This document shows positions 46,212-55,447 of a stretch of 64,000 nucleotides of DNA, piece after piece. Numbering within the stretch: the stretch's first letter is position 1; each line of letters begins with the position of its first letter. The notes beneath the pieces are model-generated. The model ran no database searches and was not told where the DNA came from. It was given only the letters and a program-made list of their open reading frames with translations. Origin of the DNA: an uncultured Erythrobacter sp. Lineage in GTDB: Bacteria; Pseudomonadota; Alphaproteobacteria; Sphingomonadales; Sphingomonadaceae. Both the position numbers and the translations under genes were made by a program. The stretch spans positions 62,001-126,000 of the forward strand of contig CANMMR010000001.1 in the NCBI GenBank assembly GCA_947499095.1. Reading direction: 5' to 3'.

Positions 46212-48230
46212 CTATTGGCAGGCGAGGCATTCCTCGTAATCGGTCTGCTCGCCGCCGGCGGCCAGTTCGTACTTCGCGGCGTCGGCGGTGTTGTCCGCTT
46301 CCACGCCGCCGGCGAAACCGGCGCGCTGCACGCTTTTGGAGCGCAGGTAGTAGAGCGACTTGATGCCCTTCTCCCATGCCTGGAAGTGCAGCATCATCAG
46401 GTCCCACTTGTCGACATCGGCGGGGATGAACAGGTTCAGGGACTGGGCCTGGTCGATATAGGGCGCGCGGTCGGCGGCGAATTCGAGCAGCCAGCGCTGG
46501 TCGATCTCGAAGCTGGTCTTGAACGCGGCCTTTTCCTCGGCACTGAGGAAGTCGAGGTGCTGGACGCTGCCGCCCCGCTCGAGGATCGAATTCCACACCG
46601 CAGTCGAATTCTTCGACTTCTTGTCGAGGATCTTTTCCAGATACGGGTTCTTCACCACGAAGCTGCCGGACAGCGTCTTATGGGTATAGATGTTCGCCGG
46701 GATAGGCTCGATACAGGCGCTGGTGCCGCCGCAGATGATGCTGATCGACGCGGTCGGCGCGATCGCCATCTTGCAGCTGAAGCGCTCCATCGCGCCCATT
46801 TCTTCCGCATCTGGGCAGGCGCCGCGTTCCTGCGCGAGCACCAGCGATGCCTCTTCCGCCTTGCCGCTGATGTGCTTGAACATCTTGAGGTTCCAGACCT
46901 TCGCCATCGGGCTTTCGAAGCCGATGCCCTTGGCCTGAAGGAAGGAATGGAAGCCCATGACGCCCATGCCGACGCTCCGTTCGCGCATCGCCGAATATTT
47001 CGCGCGGGCCATCTCGTCCGGCGCGCGGTCGATATAGTCCTGCAGGACATTGTCGAGGAAGCGCATGACATCCTCGATGAAGGTCTTATCCTCGTTCCAT
47101 TCGTCCCACTTCTCTAGGTTGAGCGAGGAGAGGCAGCACACCGCCGTGCGGTCGTTGCCGAGGTGGTCGATGCCGGTCGGCAGGGTGATTTCCGCGCACA
47201 GGTTCGAGGTCGAGACCTTGAGGCCCAATTCGCGGTGATGCTTGGGCATCATCCGGTTCACCGTGTCGGAGAAGACGATATAGGGCTCGCCCGTGGCCAG
47301 CCGGGTTTCGACCAGCTTCTGGAACAGGCTGCGCGCATCCACTGTCTTGCGGACCGATCCGTCGCGCGGGGAGACGAGGTCGAATTCCTCGCCATTGCGC
47401 ACGGCTTCCATGAATGCATCGGTGACCAGCACGCCGTGGTGCAGGTTCAGCGCCTTGCGGTTGAAGTCGCCCGAGGGCTTGCGGATTTCGAGGAATTCCT
47501 CGATCTCGGGGTGCGAAACGTCGATATAGCAGGCAGCCGAACCGCGGCGCAGCGAGCCCTGGCTGATCGCCAGCGTCAGGCTGTCCATCACGCGCACGAA
47601 GGGGATGATGCCGCTGGTCTTGCCGTTGAGACCGACCGGCTCCCCGATCCCGCGGACATTGCCCCAATAGGTGCCGATGCCGCCGCCCTTGGAGGCGAGC
47701 CAGACGTTCTCGTTCCAGGTGTTGACGATGCCGTCGAGGCTGTCGGACACCGAATTGAGGTAGCAGGAAATCGGCAGGCCGCGCGTGGTGCCACCGTTCG
47801 ACAGCACCGGGGTTGCCGGCATGAACCACAACCGGCTGATATAGTCGTAGAGGCGCTGCGCGTGCTCGGCATCGTCCGCGAAATAGTCGGCGACGCGGGC
47901 GAACAGGTCCTGGTATTTCTCGCCAGGCAGCAAATAGCGGTCGGTCAGCGTTTCCTTGCCGAATTCGGTCAGCAGCTCGTCGCGGCTCTCGTCGATCTGC
48001 ACGTCGAAGCGGCGATCGAGGACCTTCTTCGAATCTTCCTTCTGCGTGGCGGCCTTCATCGCGCCGGCGAGCGCTTCGCCCGCAGCTTCGCTGACCAGCG
48101 CATCGCTGCCCGTATCGCCCTTGTCCATGCTCACTGCCTTCCCGGCTTCGGCCGTGGTCGCATCGTCGGTGGAGTCGCGCACATCCAGGTCCATCTCCAT
48201 CGCAATATCGTCCCCGCTCTTGAAATCCAT
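46212..48230 (-). CDS. nrdA: Ribonucleoside-diphosphate reductase subunit alpha
   Basis: Catalytic subunit that reduces ribonucleotides. 672 aa. The finger-loop and cysteines are present (SCYLNSVSDSL, STSNLCAEITLP, CCLSSLNLE), and the C terminus keeps the thioredoxin-reachable pair EECLACQ. Before the catalytic core is a 75-residue acidic extension (AMEMDLDVRDSTDDATTAEA) in place of an ATP-cone, so dATP feedback through a cone is not expected. 2.4 kb upstream of nrdB on the same strand. Confidence 0.95.
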   Translation of the reverse strand: MDFKSGDDIAMEMDLDVRDSTDDATTAEAGKAVSMDKGDTGSDALVSEAAGEALAGAMKAATQKEDSKKVLDRRFDVQIDESRDELLTEFGKETLTDRYLLPGEKYQDLFARVADYFADDAEHAQRLYDYISRLWFMPATPVLSNGGTTRGLPISCYLNSVSDSLDGIVNTWNENVWLASKGGGIGTYWGNVRGIGEPVGLNGKTSGIIPFVRVMDSLTLAISQGSLRRGSAACYIDVSHPEIEEFLEIRKPSGDFNRKALNLHHGVLVTDAFMEAVRNGEEFDLVSPRDGSVRKTVDARSLFQKLVETRLATGEPYIVFSDTVNRMMPKHHRELGLKVSTSNLCAEITLPTGIDHLGNDRTAVCCLSSLNLEKWDEWNEDKTFIEDVMRFLDNVLQDYIDRAPDEMARAKYSAMRERSVGMGVMGFHSFLQAKGIGFESPMAKVWNLKMFKHISGKAEEASLVLAQERGACPDAEEMGAMERFSCKMAIAPTASISIICGGTSACIEPIPANIYTHKTLSGSFVVKNPYLEKILDKKSKNSTAVWNSILERGGSVQHLDFLSAEEKAAFKTSFEIDQRWLLEFAADRAPYIDQAQSLNLFIPADVDKWDLMMLHFQAWEKGIKSLYYLRSKSVQRAGFAGGVEADNTADAAKYELAAGGEQTDYEECLACQ

Positions 48231-48702
48231 CGTGGTCAGCCCCGCCGTTTGGGCCCGGTTGCTCGTCGTCGCATGTCCGGGCGCGTGTTCCGCTTGTGTT
48301 CGAGTCGGCGAGCCAGAGACACGCCTACCAATTTTCGCCGGTCGCAGGGCGGAAACTTATCCCTTTTTTACCCACAGACCGGCGCGGACGCGGCGCACAT
48401 CCCATATGGGGATGGACGCCCTCGATGCTAGGTCTTGTGGGTACCCCCGGTAGCCCGACTACTAGATACTGAATCAGGCGGGACTCGCACGCAAGAGGGT
48501 GGATGAAGATTTAATGGCGCGGACGCGGCTCGAGGCCGGGTGTCCTACCTTGCTGCAACGCCGCGACGCGTGGAGAAAGCTGGACTGGCGCGGCCTGCAA
48601 GCCGGAAAATGAATCTGCGAAAAAAATTTTGCGGGCAAAAAGGATGTATCGCCCTTGCGATTCATTCGAATCCGAGCGCGCAATTTTTGAATCGAAACTG
48701 CG
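48231..48702. promoter_or_regulatory. nrdA upstream region without genes
   Basis: 472 bp with no credible reading frame. It contains a near-palindrome around ATCCCATATGGGGAT (48398-48412), GGGTACCC (48439-48446) and TTTTACCCACAG close to a DnaA-box shape. The nrdA promoter should lie here, but I cannot fix its -35/-10 or prove NrdR boxes. The hydrolase gene ends at 48703. Confidence 0.4.
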
Positions 48703-49593
48703 TCAGCCAGCGCTGCTCCGGGCATGGGCCGCGATGGCCTCGGCCACCTCGTCCACCAGCTCGAGCGGCAGGTCATGACCCCAGCCGGGAATGGTCTTGA
48801 GCTTCGCGCCGGGAATGGCCGCCGCGGTATCGCGTCCGCCCTCGACCGGGACCAGCGGATCGTCCTCGCCATGCATGACGAGGGTGGGGACCGAAACGCC
48901 TTTGAGCATTTCGCGGCGATCGCCATCGGCGACGATCGCCGAGAGGTGGCGGGTCGGCCCTTCGGGATAGGTGCTGCGCTGCACGCTTGCCCGTGCGCGG
49001 TCGCGCAGGCGATCCTCGTCGGACGGGTATCCGGGAGAGCCGATCGTGCGGGCGAGCATCACCCCGTGATCGACCAGCGCCTCTTCCTCCATGCTCTTGG
49101 GCCGCGTCACCAGCACCTTCAGCGCTTCGGGCCTGGCGGCGGGCAGCTTGGGATTGCCGGTGGTCGAGAAGATCGACGTTAGCGACTTGCAGCGCTGCGA
49201 ATAGCGTGCGGCGACATGCTGCGCGATCATCCCGCCCATGCTCGCGCCCACTATATGCGCGCGGTCGATCTCCAGCGCATCGAGCAGGCCGACCCCGTCG
49301 TCCGCCATGTCGGCCAGCGTATAAGGCACTTTGGGTGTGAAGCCGAACTTGGTCAGCAGCGTCATCTTGAGGATGCCCGGAGCCTTCACCCCATCGAACT
49401 TGTGGCTCAGCCCGACATCGCGATTGTCGTAGCGGATCACGCGGAAACCATGCCCGGCCAGCGCGTCGACCAGCTCGTCGGGCCACAGGGTTAGCTGCGC
49501 GCCGAAACCCATGATCAGCAGCATCGGATCGGCTGCGGGATCGCCGTGCTCTTCGTAATGGATTTCGATTCCGTTCGCCTGTGCCTTGGGCAT
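48703..49593 (-). CDS. Alpha/beta hydrolase
   Basis: 296 residues of the alpha/beta hydrolase fold. Catalytic Ser in GASMGGMIAQH, Asp in HGEDDPLVP, His in GWGHDLP. The N-terminal strand LLIMGFGAQLTLW provides the oxyanion region. Substrate unknown (esterase or haloperoxidase-like group). No signal peptide. Confidence 0.88.
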   Translation of the reverse strand: MPKAQANGIEIHYEEHGDPAADPMLLIMGFGAQLTLWPDELVDALAGHGFRVIRYDNRDVGLSHKFDGVKAPGILKMTLLTKFGFTPKVPYTLADMADDGVGLLDALEIDRAHIVGASMGGMIAQHVAARYSQRCKSLTSIFSTTGNPKLPAARPEALKVLVTRPKSMEEEALVDHGVMLARTIGSPGYPSDEDRLRDRARASVQRSTYPEGPTRHLSAIVADGDRREMLKGVSVPTLVMHGEDDPLVPVEGGRDTAAAIPGAKLKTIPGWGHDLPLELVDEVAEAIAAHARSSAG

Positions 49594-49787
49594 ACCTCGT
49601 TCCCCTGAATTTGTGTACTTTCCGGCCCCGTTTCAGCCGAAACGTCCCGCCAAGTCCAATGGGAATGTCGCGCTCACCCCTTGCTCGGCTGCGAACTCGC
49701 GCGCGCCCATGTCGCACTTATACAAGCCTTTGCCGGACGATTGCGTCACACCGCCAAGGTGAGCCTCGATCCAGGACCTTACGATCA

Positions 49788-50117
49788 ATGGACCGCAGGA
49801 AAGACAACCGGAGCCCTCCGCGCGAGACCGTTCGTGCAACCATCGCCGGCGTCGACACCCTTTGCACGATGCGCAACCTCTCGCAGTCAGGCTGCATGAT
49901 CGAGGGTGGCGCCTTGCCCGGCGACATCGGCGCGCCGGTGACCATCGAATTGATGCCCGACCTTGCCGTCTCCGGCGAAGTGGCATGGCAACTGGGCCAA
50001 AGCATGGGGATTTTCTTCTTCCAGCCCATTCCGCTGTCTACAGTCCGCAGCTTCGCGCTCGACGACTGGCCGCTGCGTGCGGCCTGGAACATGCCGGGCC
50101 CGTCGACTTCGCAATAG
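49788..50117 (+). CDS. PilZ domain protein
   Basis: 109 residues. The start MDRRKDNRSPPRETVRATIAG supplies the RxxxR-like c-di-GMP loop and NLSQSGCMIEG supplies the (D/N)xSxxG motif. It would bind c-di-GMP, perhaps that made by the diguanylate cyclase at 44880. The ATG at 49788 fits the domain start; the longer frame is not needed. Confidence 0.85.
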   Translation: MDRRKDNRSPPRETVRATIAGVDTLCTMRNLSQSGCMIEGGALPGDIGAPVTIELMPDLAVSGEVAWQLGQSMGIFFFQPIPLSTVRSFALDDWPLRAAWNMPGPSTSQ

Positions 50118-50226
50118 CACTTCCCCCAATCGAACTAGGACGGAGCGACTAGGCCCGCTGGCATATTTTCGCCGGCTCCTGTCTCGCTAGCCTCGCCCCA
50201 AGGAATTGACATCGGGGAGAATCGCC

Positions 50227-50691
50227 ATGGCCGAAGAGAAGCAGCTGGATTGCCCCAGCGCTCCGCACCAGCATCCCGAGGCGCGATTGCTGGGCGTCGT
50301 GCTCGAAGAAGTGGGCGCGCCGCGCGTTTCCTATGTCGAGAAAGGTGTCGAGCTGCCGCAGGATTTCGATGCCGAGGAGCTCGGCGTCGATCCCGGCCAT
50401 GCACTCCGCTTCGCCGCTCCCTGCGCCAACAAGGGCTGCGGGCAATGGAAAGAGGGCGGCTGCGGCCTGGGACGCGAAATCATCAAGCGCCTGCAGCCGG
50501 TCGTCGATGTCGCACCTGCCTGCACTCTGCGCGCGACCTGCCGCTGGTTTGCCGAGAACGGCACCGAGAGCTGCCTGCGCTGCCCCCAGATCGTGACCCG
50601 CCGCAAGAAGAGCGACGCAGTCTCGCCGCATGTTCACGCAACACCCTCGCCTGTCGGCCCCCCGGACCGCAGGGAACGGGTCATCGCTTGA
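50227..50691 (+). CDS. Cysteine-rich hypothetical protein upstream of double-glycine peptides
   Basis: 154 residues, ATG at 50227 with GGGGAGA upstream. Cys residues lie at 9, 66, 71, 79, 99, 105, 116 and 119; the last seven form an ordered set (CANKGCGQWKEGGC, CTLRATCRWF, ESCLRCPQIVT). This looks like a metal or Fe-S binding module. I do not know its function. The next gene starts 25 bp later and encodes a small peptide with a GG leader, so this protein could be involved in its modification, redox protection or export (inference). Confidence 0.7.
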   Translation: MAEEKQLDCPSAPHQHPEARLLGVVLEEVGAPRVSYVEKGVELPQDFDAEELGVDPGHALRFAAPCANKGCGQWKEGGCGLGREIIKRLQPVVDVAPACTLRATCRWFAENGTESCLRCPQIVTRRKKSDAVSPHVHATPSPVGPPDRRERVIA

Positions 50692-50716
50692 TCCGGGTCG
50701 TAGAAAGGAAACTATC

Positions 50717-50986
50717 ATGACGAAGAAGGCAGGGCGCCTCGACAGCGCCGATCTGACAGCAGCTCTCGACCAGGCCGGCGATCTCGCAAAGGCGCGCATC
50801 GTCCAGCTGGATGCCGCGACGCTGGACGCCGTCGCAGGTGGCGTCGAACCTATTTCCAGCCCCACCGGCGGCTCCATCTTTCCAGGCATGGGCGACATCG
50901 GCGACGTCGTTACCGACGGTATGGCACCGACCAATCCCGATCCTTGGCTCGACTTCCTCAACGGCGGCGATTCGTCGGAGTTCTAA
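50717..50986 (+). CDS. Small peptide with double-glycine leader (putative RiPP/secreted-peptide precursor), copy 1
   Basis: 89 residues, with AAGGAA upstream of the ATG. A charged helical leader ends in ARIVQLDAATLDAVAGG, the LxxVAGG type of double-glycine site cut by ABC-transporter peptidases. The 47-residue remainder is acidic and rich in Gly, Pro and Asp, with TDGMAPTNPDPWLDFLNGG. It shares leader and tail motifs with the peptide at 51173. No transporter or modifying enzyme other than the Cys-rich protein is found nearby. Confidence 0.7.
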   Translation: MTKKAGRLDSADLTAALDQAGDLAKARIVQLDAATLDAVAGGVEPISSPTGGSIFPGMGDIGDVVTDGMAPTNPDPWLDFLNGGDSSEF

Positions 50987-51172
50987 CGAGCCCGTGAGCC
51001 TATGGGGATCGCGGCCTCCCTTGGCTGCGGTCCCCACCTTTTGCGCGGCTCCCTTTTCGGCGAGGCGAAAGGGGCGGTCGCACGCGCATTACGGCATACG
51101 CCCACGCCGCGGGTCCGGACGGCTGGTGCAGCCTCTATCCATCTCCGGATCAGCAATGGAGGGAGAACCATC

Positions 51173-51403
51173 ATGAAAAGCAAGGCAGCACGGCTCGGCC
51201 AGGCACAGCTCGCTTCGGTTATTGCCAATGCCGCGGACGCGGCCAAGGCGCGGATCGAGCAGCTCGATCCGGCTTCGCTCGATGACGTCGCGGGCGGCAT
51301 CGATCCGCTTGGCGTCAGCGGCGACGACTGGACGACAGACGGCGCGATCATGCCGTATCCCGATCCCATCGAGGATCTGCTCGGCTCGCGCGGTTCGCTC
51401 TAG
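51173..51403 (+). CDS. Small peptide with double-glycine leader, copy 2
   Basis: 76 residues, GGAGGGAGA upstream of the ATG. Leader ends ARIEQLDPASLDDVAGG; the remainder of 34 residues contains TDGAIMPYPDPIEDLLGS, matching copy 1 (TDG-x-P-x-PDP-x-D-x-L). Paralog of the 50717 gene, separated by 186 bp. Cys-free, so any modification would not be lanthionine. Confidence 0.7.
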   Translation: MKSKAARLGQAQLASVIANAADAAKARIEQLDPASLDDVAGGIDPLGVSGDDWTTDGAIMPYPDPIEDLLGSRGSL

Positions 51404-51422
51404 AACCAAGCCCGGGCATATG

Positions 51423-51461
51423 CCATGGTCGCACCCCATTAAGGGCGCGGCCATGGATTTT
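51423..51461 (+). terminator. Hairpin with short T tract after the peptide genes
   Basis: CCATGG at 51423-51428 and 51451-51456 form the base of an imperfect stem (CGC and CCC paired with GCG and GGG), followed by ATTTTA. It lies between the peptide genes and the convergent gene at 51482. Confidence 0.5.
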
Positions 51462-51481
51462 AGTATAGGTCCGGACTGCGA

Positions 51482-51970
51482 TCAGCCACCGAGCATGATG
51501 ACATCGGCGCCATTACCGGCGGCAAGGCGCGCTCTTTCGAGATCGGCCAATTCGGCCTTGAGCGCGGTGCCTTCGTTCGGATCACGAGCGAAGACGAGGT
51601 TGGCCTGATAGGTCGCGTCCGACGCACCGGTTACCGGAGCCCGGTCGAACCCGCGCAGATTGCGCACGGCCATCTTCGCCACGCGGGCAGCGCGCCGCGA
51701 CCCGGAATGATGGAGGGTCTGAAGGTTTGTCGGCTTGCCCGCTTCATCGAGCGTGAAACGGATCTGCACGATGGCGCTCAAAGCCTGATTGCGGTATCCG
51801 TCAGATCGGATCAGCTGGCGGTCGAGCTGGGCGTTCATGTCCGCTTTCCATTCGGTCATGGCGGCGGGCGAGGTCACGACGATGCCGTCGTCCTGCCCGG
51901 CAGTAACCGGGGTTGCGAGCATGGCAGCCGAAGCGGCCGCGGCGAAAGTCAGGTGCACAAAAGTCTTCAT
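51482..51970 (-). CDS. Exported protein with TonB C-terminal-like domain
   Basis: 162 residues. Signal peptide (MKTFVHLTFAAAASAAMLATPVTAG), then a TonB_C-like segment (LSAIVQIRFTLDEAGKPTN, SRRAARVAKMAVRNLRGF). Without a membrane anchor or proline-rich arm it cannot be a regular TonB; such exported single domains are common in sphingomonads and have no assigned role. Convergent with the peptide genes. Confidence 0.7.
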   Translation of the reverse strand: MKTFVHLTFAAAASAAMLATPVTAGQDDGIVVTSPAAMTEWKADMNAQLDRQLIRSDGYRNQALSAIVQIRFTLDEAGKPTNLQTLHHSGSRRAARVAKMAVRNLRGFDRAPVTGASDATYQANLVFARDPNEGTALKAELADLERARLAAGNGADVIMLGG

Positions 51971-52198
51971 CGGATCATCCTCCTTGGGGGGAACCAGGAT
52001 GACCGGCCATGTGGGACCAGAAGCCGAGCACAGTCCCGTAACGCTCGTGCATGGGCTTTGATGGTCGATCGGGGCAGCCGCCCAATGCGACTGCCTCGGT
52101 TAGACAGACAGCATTTCGGTCGAAGGAATGCCACCGAGCATCGTCAAAGCGTAAACTACGATCTTTCAGCTACACGCGTAGTCGACGAGCTGCGATTG

Positions 52199-53794
52199 TC
52201 AGGGCACAAGCACCGTATCGCGGGCGACGGACGACGTTTCGGGGTAGTCGAGGATGAAATGCAGGCCGCGGCTCTCATGTCGCCGCAGCGCGCTGTTCAC
52301 GATCAGGGCTGCACATTCGAGCAGGTTGCGCAGTTCGATCAAATCGGTCGTCACGCGGAAGCTGCCGTAATAATCCTCGACCTCCTGGCGCAGCATCTCG
52401 ATCCGGTTGGCTGCACGCTCGAGCCGCTTGGTCGTGCGCACGATGCCGACGTAGTTCCACATGAAACGGCGGATTTCGGTCCAGTTCTGCTTGATGACCA
52501 CTTCCTCGTCGGAATCGGTCACGCGGCTTTCGTCCCACGGCAGGATTTCCGGCGGATCGTCGAGCTTGTCCCAGCATGCGAGGATATCCTTCGCCGCCGC
52601 CTCGCCGAACACGAAGCATTCGAGCAAGCTGTTGGACGCGAGCCGGTTGGCACCGTGCAGCCCGCTCTCGGTGCATTCGCCCGCCGCCCACAGGCCCGGC
52701 AGGTCGGTCTTCGCATCGAGGCCGATCTTCACCCCGCCGCAGGTGTAGTGCTGCGCCGGCACCACCGGGATCGGCCCAGTGGTCATGTCGATGCCGAGGC
52801 CGAGCAGCTTCTCGTGGATCGTCGGAAAATGCTCCTTCACGAACTCGGGCGGCTGGTGACTGATGTCGAGGTGGACATAGTCGAGGCCGTGGCGCTTGAT
52901 CTGGTCGTCGTTGGCGCGCGCGACGATGTCGCGGGGGGCCAACTCCATGCGCTCGGCATCGTATTTTTCCATGTAGCGCTCGCCCGTTTCCGGATTGAGC
53001 AGGCGCCCGCCCTCGCCTCGCACCGCCTCGGTAATAAGGAAGTTCTTGACCTCGAGATTGTAGAGGCAGGTCGGGTGGAACTGCATCATCTCCATGTTGG
53101 AAACGCGCGCGCCCGCCCGCCAGGCCATGGCGATGCCGTCGCCCGTCGCCCCGCGCGGCGCCGTGCTGAACAGGTAGACGCGGCCCGCCCCGCCAGCCGC
53201 CAGCACGGTGGCCCGCGCGACATGGGCTACGACTTCGCCGCTTTCCTCGTCCAGCGCATAGGCACCCCAGACGCGGCCCGACCCCGAATAGTCCACCTGA
53301 TTGCGCCCGGTTATCAGGTCGATGCAACTCTGCCCCGGCAACAGGCGGATGTTCGGGTTCTCCTCCGCCGCTTTCAGCAAGGCGGCCTGCACCGCCCAGC
53401 CGGTGGCGTCGTCGACATGGACGATCCGGCGGTGCGAATGCCCGCCCTCGCGGGTGAGGTGGAGATCGCCGCCCTCGTCCATCGCCTCGCGGTTGAAGGG
53501 CACGCCCAGCTCGCACAGCCGGTCGATGGCTGCCGGCGCGCGTTCGATGACGAATTCGACCGTTTCGAGATCGTTCAGCCCCGCGCCCGCGACCATGGTA
53601 TCGCGAATGTGATCCTCGAACGTGTCGCCCGCATCGAGCACCGCCGCGATCCCGCCCTGCGCCCAGGCGGTCGACCCGCTTTCGAGTGTGCCCTTGGCGA
53701 GGACCAACACTTTCTTGTGCTCCGCCAGCGCCAGTGCAGCCGTCAGGCCTGCGGCTCCCGATCCGATGATGAGGACGTCGTGGGGTTCTGTCAT
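52199..53794 (-). CDS. nadB: L-aspartate oxidase
   Basis: Oxidises L-aspartate to iminoaspartate, first step of NAD synthesis. 531 aa from ATG 53794. FAD site DVLIIGSGAAGLTAALALAE; substrate region AQGGIAAVLDAGD; active-site motif HTRE... seen as DLHLTREGGHSHRRIVHV; then QHYTCGGVKIGLDAKTDLPG and GLHGANRLASNSLLECFVFG. Complete. nadA and nadC are not in the window. The frame extends upstream to 53932, but the family start is MTEPHDVLIIG. Confidence 0.93.
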   Translation of the reverse strand: MTEPHDVLIIGSGAAGLTAALALAEHKKVLVLAKGTLESGSTAWAQGGIAAVLDAGDTFEDHIRDTMVAGAGLNDLETVEFVIERAPAAIDRLCELGVPFNREAMDEGGDLHLTREGGHSHRRIVHVDDATGWAVQAALLKAAEENPNIRLLPGQSCIDLITGRNQVDYSGSGRVWGAYALDEESGEVVAHVARATVLAAGGAGRVYLFSTAPRGATGDGIAMAWRAGARVSNMEMMQFHPTCLYNLEVKNFLITEAVRGEGGRLLNPETGERYMEKYDAERMELAPRDIVARANDDQIKRHGLDYVHLDISHQPPEFVKEHFPTIHEKLLGLGIDMTTGPIPVVPAQHYTCGGVKIGLDAKTDLPGLWAAGECTESGLHGANRLASNSLLECFVFGEAAAKDILACWDKLDDPPEILPWDESRVTDSDEEVVIKQNWTEIRRFMWNYVGIVRTTKRLERAANRIEMLRQEVEDYYGSFRVTTDLIELRNLLECAALIVNSALRRHESRGLHFILDYPETSSVARDTVLVP

Positions 53795-53934
53795 GCGCGC
53801 GTCATGCCCAAGGCTTCGCCACGCGGCAAGCGAGGAACGCCTCGGCGCAGGAGGGCTGAACTGGGCAGGCGCTATGGTTAAGGCGCGACTCGACAGGGGA
53901 AAGACATAAAAGTGGACTGGAGGGTCACGCACAT

Positions 53935-54123
53935 ATGAAACTGGGTCAAATCGCTTGCGCGTTCGGAAAGCACTCTGTCGATCGCGAGGGCATCAAGCGC
54001 GCCGGAGGCCAGCAGTTCGGCCGCTGCCGCTGCTGCAAGACGCCGATGGAAGAAGTCGAACCGCATCACTGGGCCGCCATGCGCGTCAAGGATGCAGGTC
54101 TGGGTCGCCAGGCGATCTACTAA
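53935..54123 (+). CDS. Small Cys-containing (zinc-ribbon-like) protein
   Basis: 62 residues with GGAGGG upstream. Short, basic, with a CRCCK turn and a first Cys at residue 8 (IACAFGKHSVDREGIKRAGG). The arrangement suggests a small zinc-binding protein. Family not recognised. Divergent from nadB. Confidence 0.55.
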   Translation: MKLGQIACAFGKHSVDREGIKRAGGQQFGRCRCCKTPMEEVEPHHWAAMRVKDAGLGRQAIY

Positions 54124-54141
54124 GCCAACATTCGCAGTTAA

Positions 54142-55080
54142 TCAGCCGGAGCCGGTCAGCTGGACGAACACGTCCTCCAGATCGGCTTCGCGCGTCGTCA
54201 CATCTTCGATCGCATAGCCGTGCGACTGCACGATCGATAACACCTGCCCCGCGCTCGCCTTGTCGCGATCGTAGGTGATTTCCAGCTTGCGCGGCTGGAC
54301 GACTTCGGCGCGCACGAAGGCCTCCTCCATGATCGGTCCGCCGAGGTCCTTGTCGACCGTTACGGCGACCACCTTCTCGCGCGCCATCCCGACCAGTTCG
54401 CGGGTCGGCTTCTCGGCGATCAGCTCGCCATGGTTGATGATCGCGATCCGGTCGCAGAGTTGCTCGGCTTCCTCGAGGTAGTGGGTGGTCAGCACCACCG
54501 TGACGCCTTCGGCATTCAGCTCGTTGACCAGCTCCCACAACTGACGGCGGAGTTCCACGTCGACACCCGCGGTCGGCTCATCGAGCACGAGGATGGGCGG
54601 CGAATGGACCATCGCCTTGGCGATCAGCAGGCGGCGCTTCATCCCGCCCGACAGCGTGCGCGCATAGGCGTCGCGCTTGTCCCACAGGTGCACGGCCCTC
54701 AGCAGCTCTTCGCTACGGCGTTCGCTTTTCGGAATGCCGTAGAAACCGCCCTGGTTCTCCAGCACTTCGAAGGGCGTAAAGAAGGGATCGAAGACGATTT
54801 CCTGCGGGACTATCCCGATGCTGCGCTTCGCATTGCGCGGGTTTTCGCCGATGTCGAAACCCCAGATTTCCGCGCTGCCTTCGGTCTTGGTGACGAGGCC
54901 TGCAAGGATATTGATGAGCGTCGACTTGCCCGCCCCGTTCGGCCCCAGAAGTCCGAAGATCCCACCTTGCGGCACATCGAAACTGACGCCCTTCAGGGCC
55001 AGCTTCGGCGGCTCGCCCGGACCCGGCGAGGCATATTCCTTGACGAGATTGTCGATGCGGATTGCGGGCGGTGTGCTCAT
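54142..55080 (-). CDS. ABC transporter ATP-binding protein
   Basis: 312 residues. Walker A LLGPNGAGKSTLINILAGL, signature LSGGMKRRLLIAKAM, Walker B ILVLDEPTAGVD, then a C-terminal extension (about 90 residues) typical of CcmA/drug- or Nod-type export ATPases. The membrane partner is not adjacent. The start at 55080 has AGGTGA upstream; an ATG at 55089 is in frame. Confidence 0.9.
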   Translation of the reverse strand: MSTPPAIRIDNLVKEYASPGPGEPPKLALKGVSFDVPQGGIFGLLGPNGAGKSTLINILAGLVTKTEGSAEIWGFDIGENPRNAKRSIGIVPQEIVFDPFFTPFEVLENQGGFYGIPKSERRSEELLRAVHLWDKRDAYARTLSGGMKRRLLIAKAMVHSPPILVLDEPTAGVDVELRRQLWELVNELNAEGVTVVLTTHYLEEAEQLCDRIAIINHGELIAEKPTRELVGMAREKVVAVTVDKDLGGPIMEEAFVRAEVVQPRKLEITYDRDKASAGQVLSIVQSHGYAIEDVTTREADLEDVFVQLTGSG

Positions 55081-55134
55081 GCGGGTCACCTAGGCCCTTG
55101 AGCGGTCCGGTCAAACCCATTATCGGCCTAGCCC

Positions 55135-55395
55135 ATGAGCCTGCCTCCTCCCGAAGTGTCCAAGGTCACCACGCGCCGCGTGTGGTGCGACGGTGCAACC
55201 GATATTCGCAGCGGCGAGCGGTACAAGCCGATCGCGCTCGGCCATCCGAAGGTGTGGCTGGAGATCGACGAGCACGGCTATGTCGATTGCGGCTATTGCG
55301 ACCGGCGCTTCGTCCTCGAAGGCGGCCCGGCCGACGGGGTGGACCAATCGACGCTGATGGACATTTCCGAGGGTGCCGATCCGGGGCATCGCTGA
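55135..55395 (+). CDS. Zinc-finger (zf-CHCC) protein
   Basis: 86 residues with VWCDGATDIRSGERYKPIAL then HGYVDCGYCDRRFVL, the zf-CHCC pattern related to the NDUFS6 subunit of complex I. Probable role is a complex I-related accessory or small zinc protein. Divergent from the ABC gene. Confidence 0.88.
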   Translation: MSLPPPEVSKVTTRRVWCDGATDIRSGERYKPIALGHPKVWLEIDEHGYVDCGYCDRRFVLEGGPADGVDQSTLMDISEGADPGHR

Positions 55396-55447
55396 AGCCA
55401 CCGCGAGGCCCCTCGCGCAAACGAGTGCGAATGCCTACATGGGGTGA

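Noticed and set aside
48370-48381. DnaA box near TTTTACCCACAG upstream of nrdA
   Set aside because: One mismatch from the consensus and isolated; chance occurrence is likely.
48426-48473. Two NrdR-box-like sequences upstream of nrdA (CACAAGACCTAGCA and TTCAGTATCTAGTA, minus strand)
   Set aside because: They match each other at only 8 of 14 positions and lie 34 bp apart, while NrdR boxes are usually about 31 bp apart. Not strong enough to annotate.
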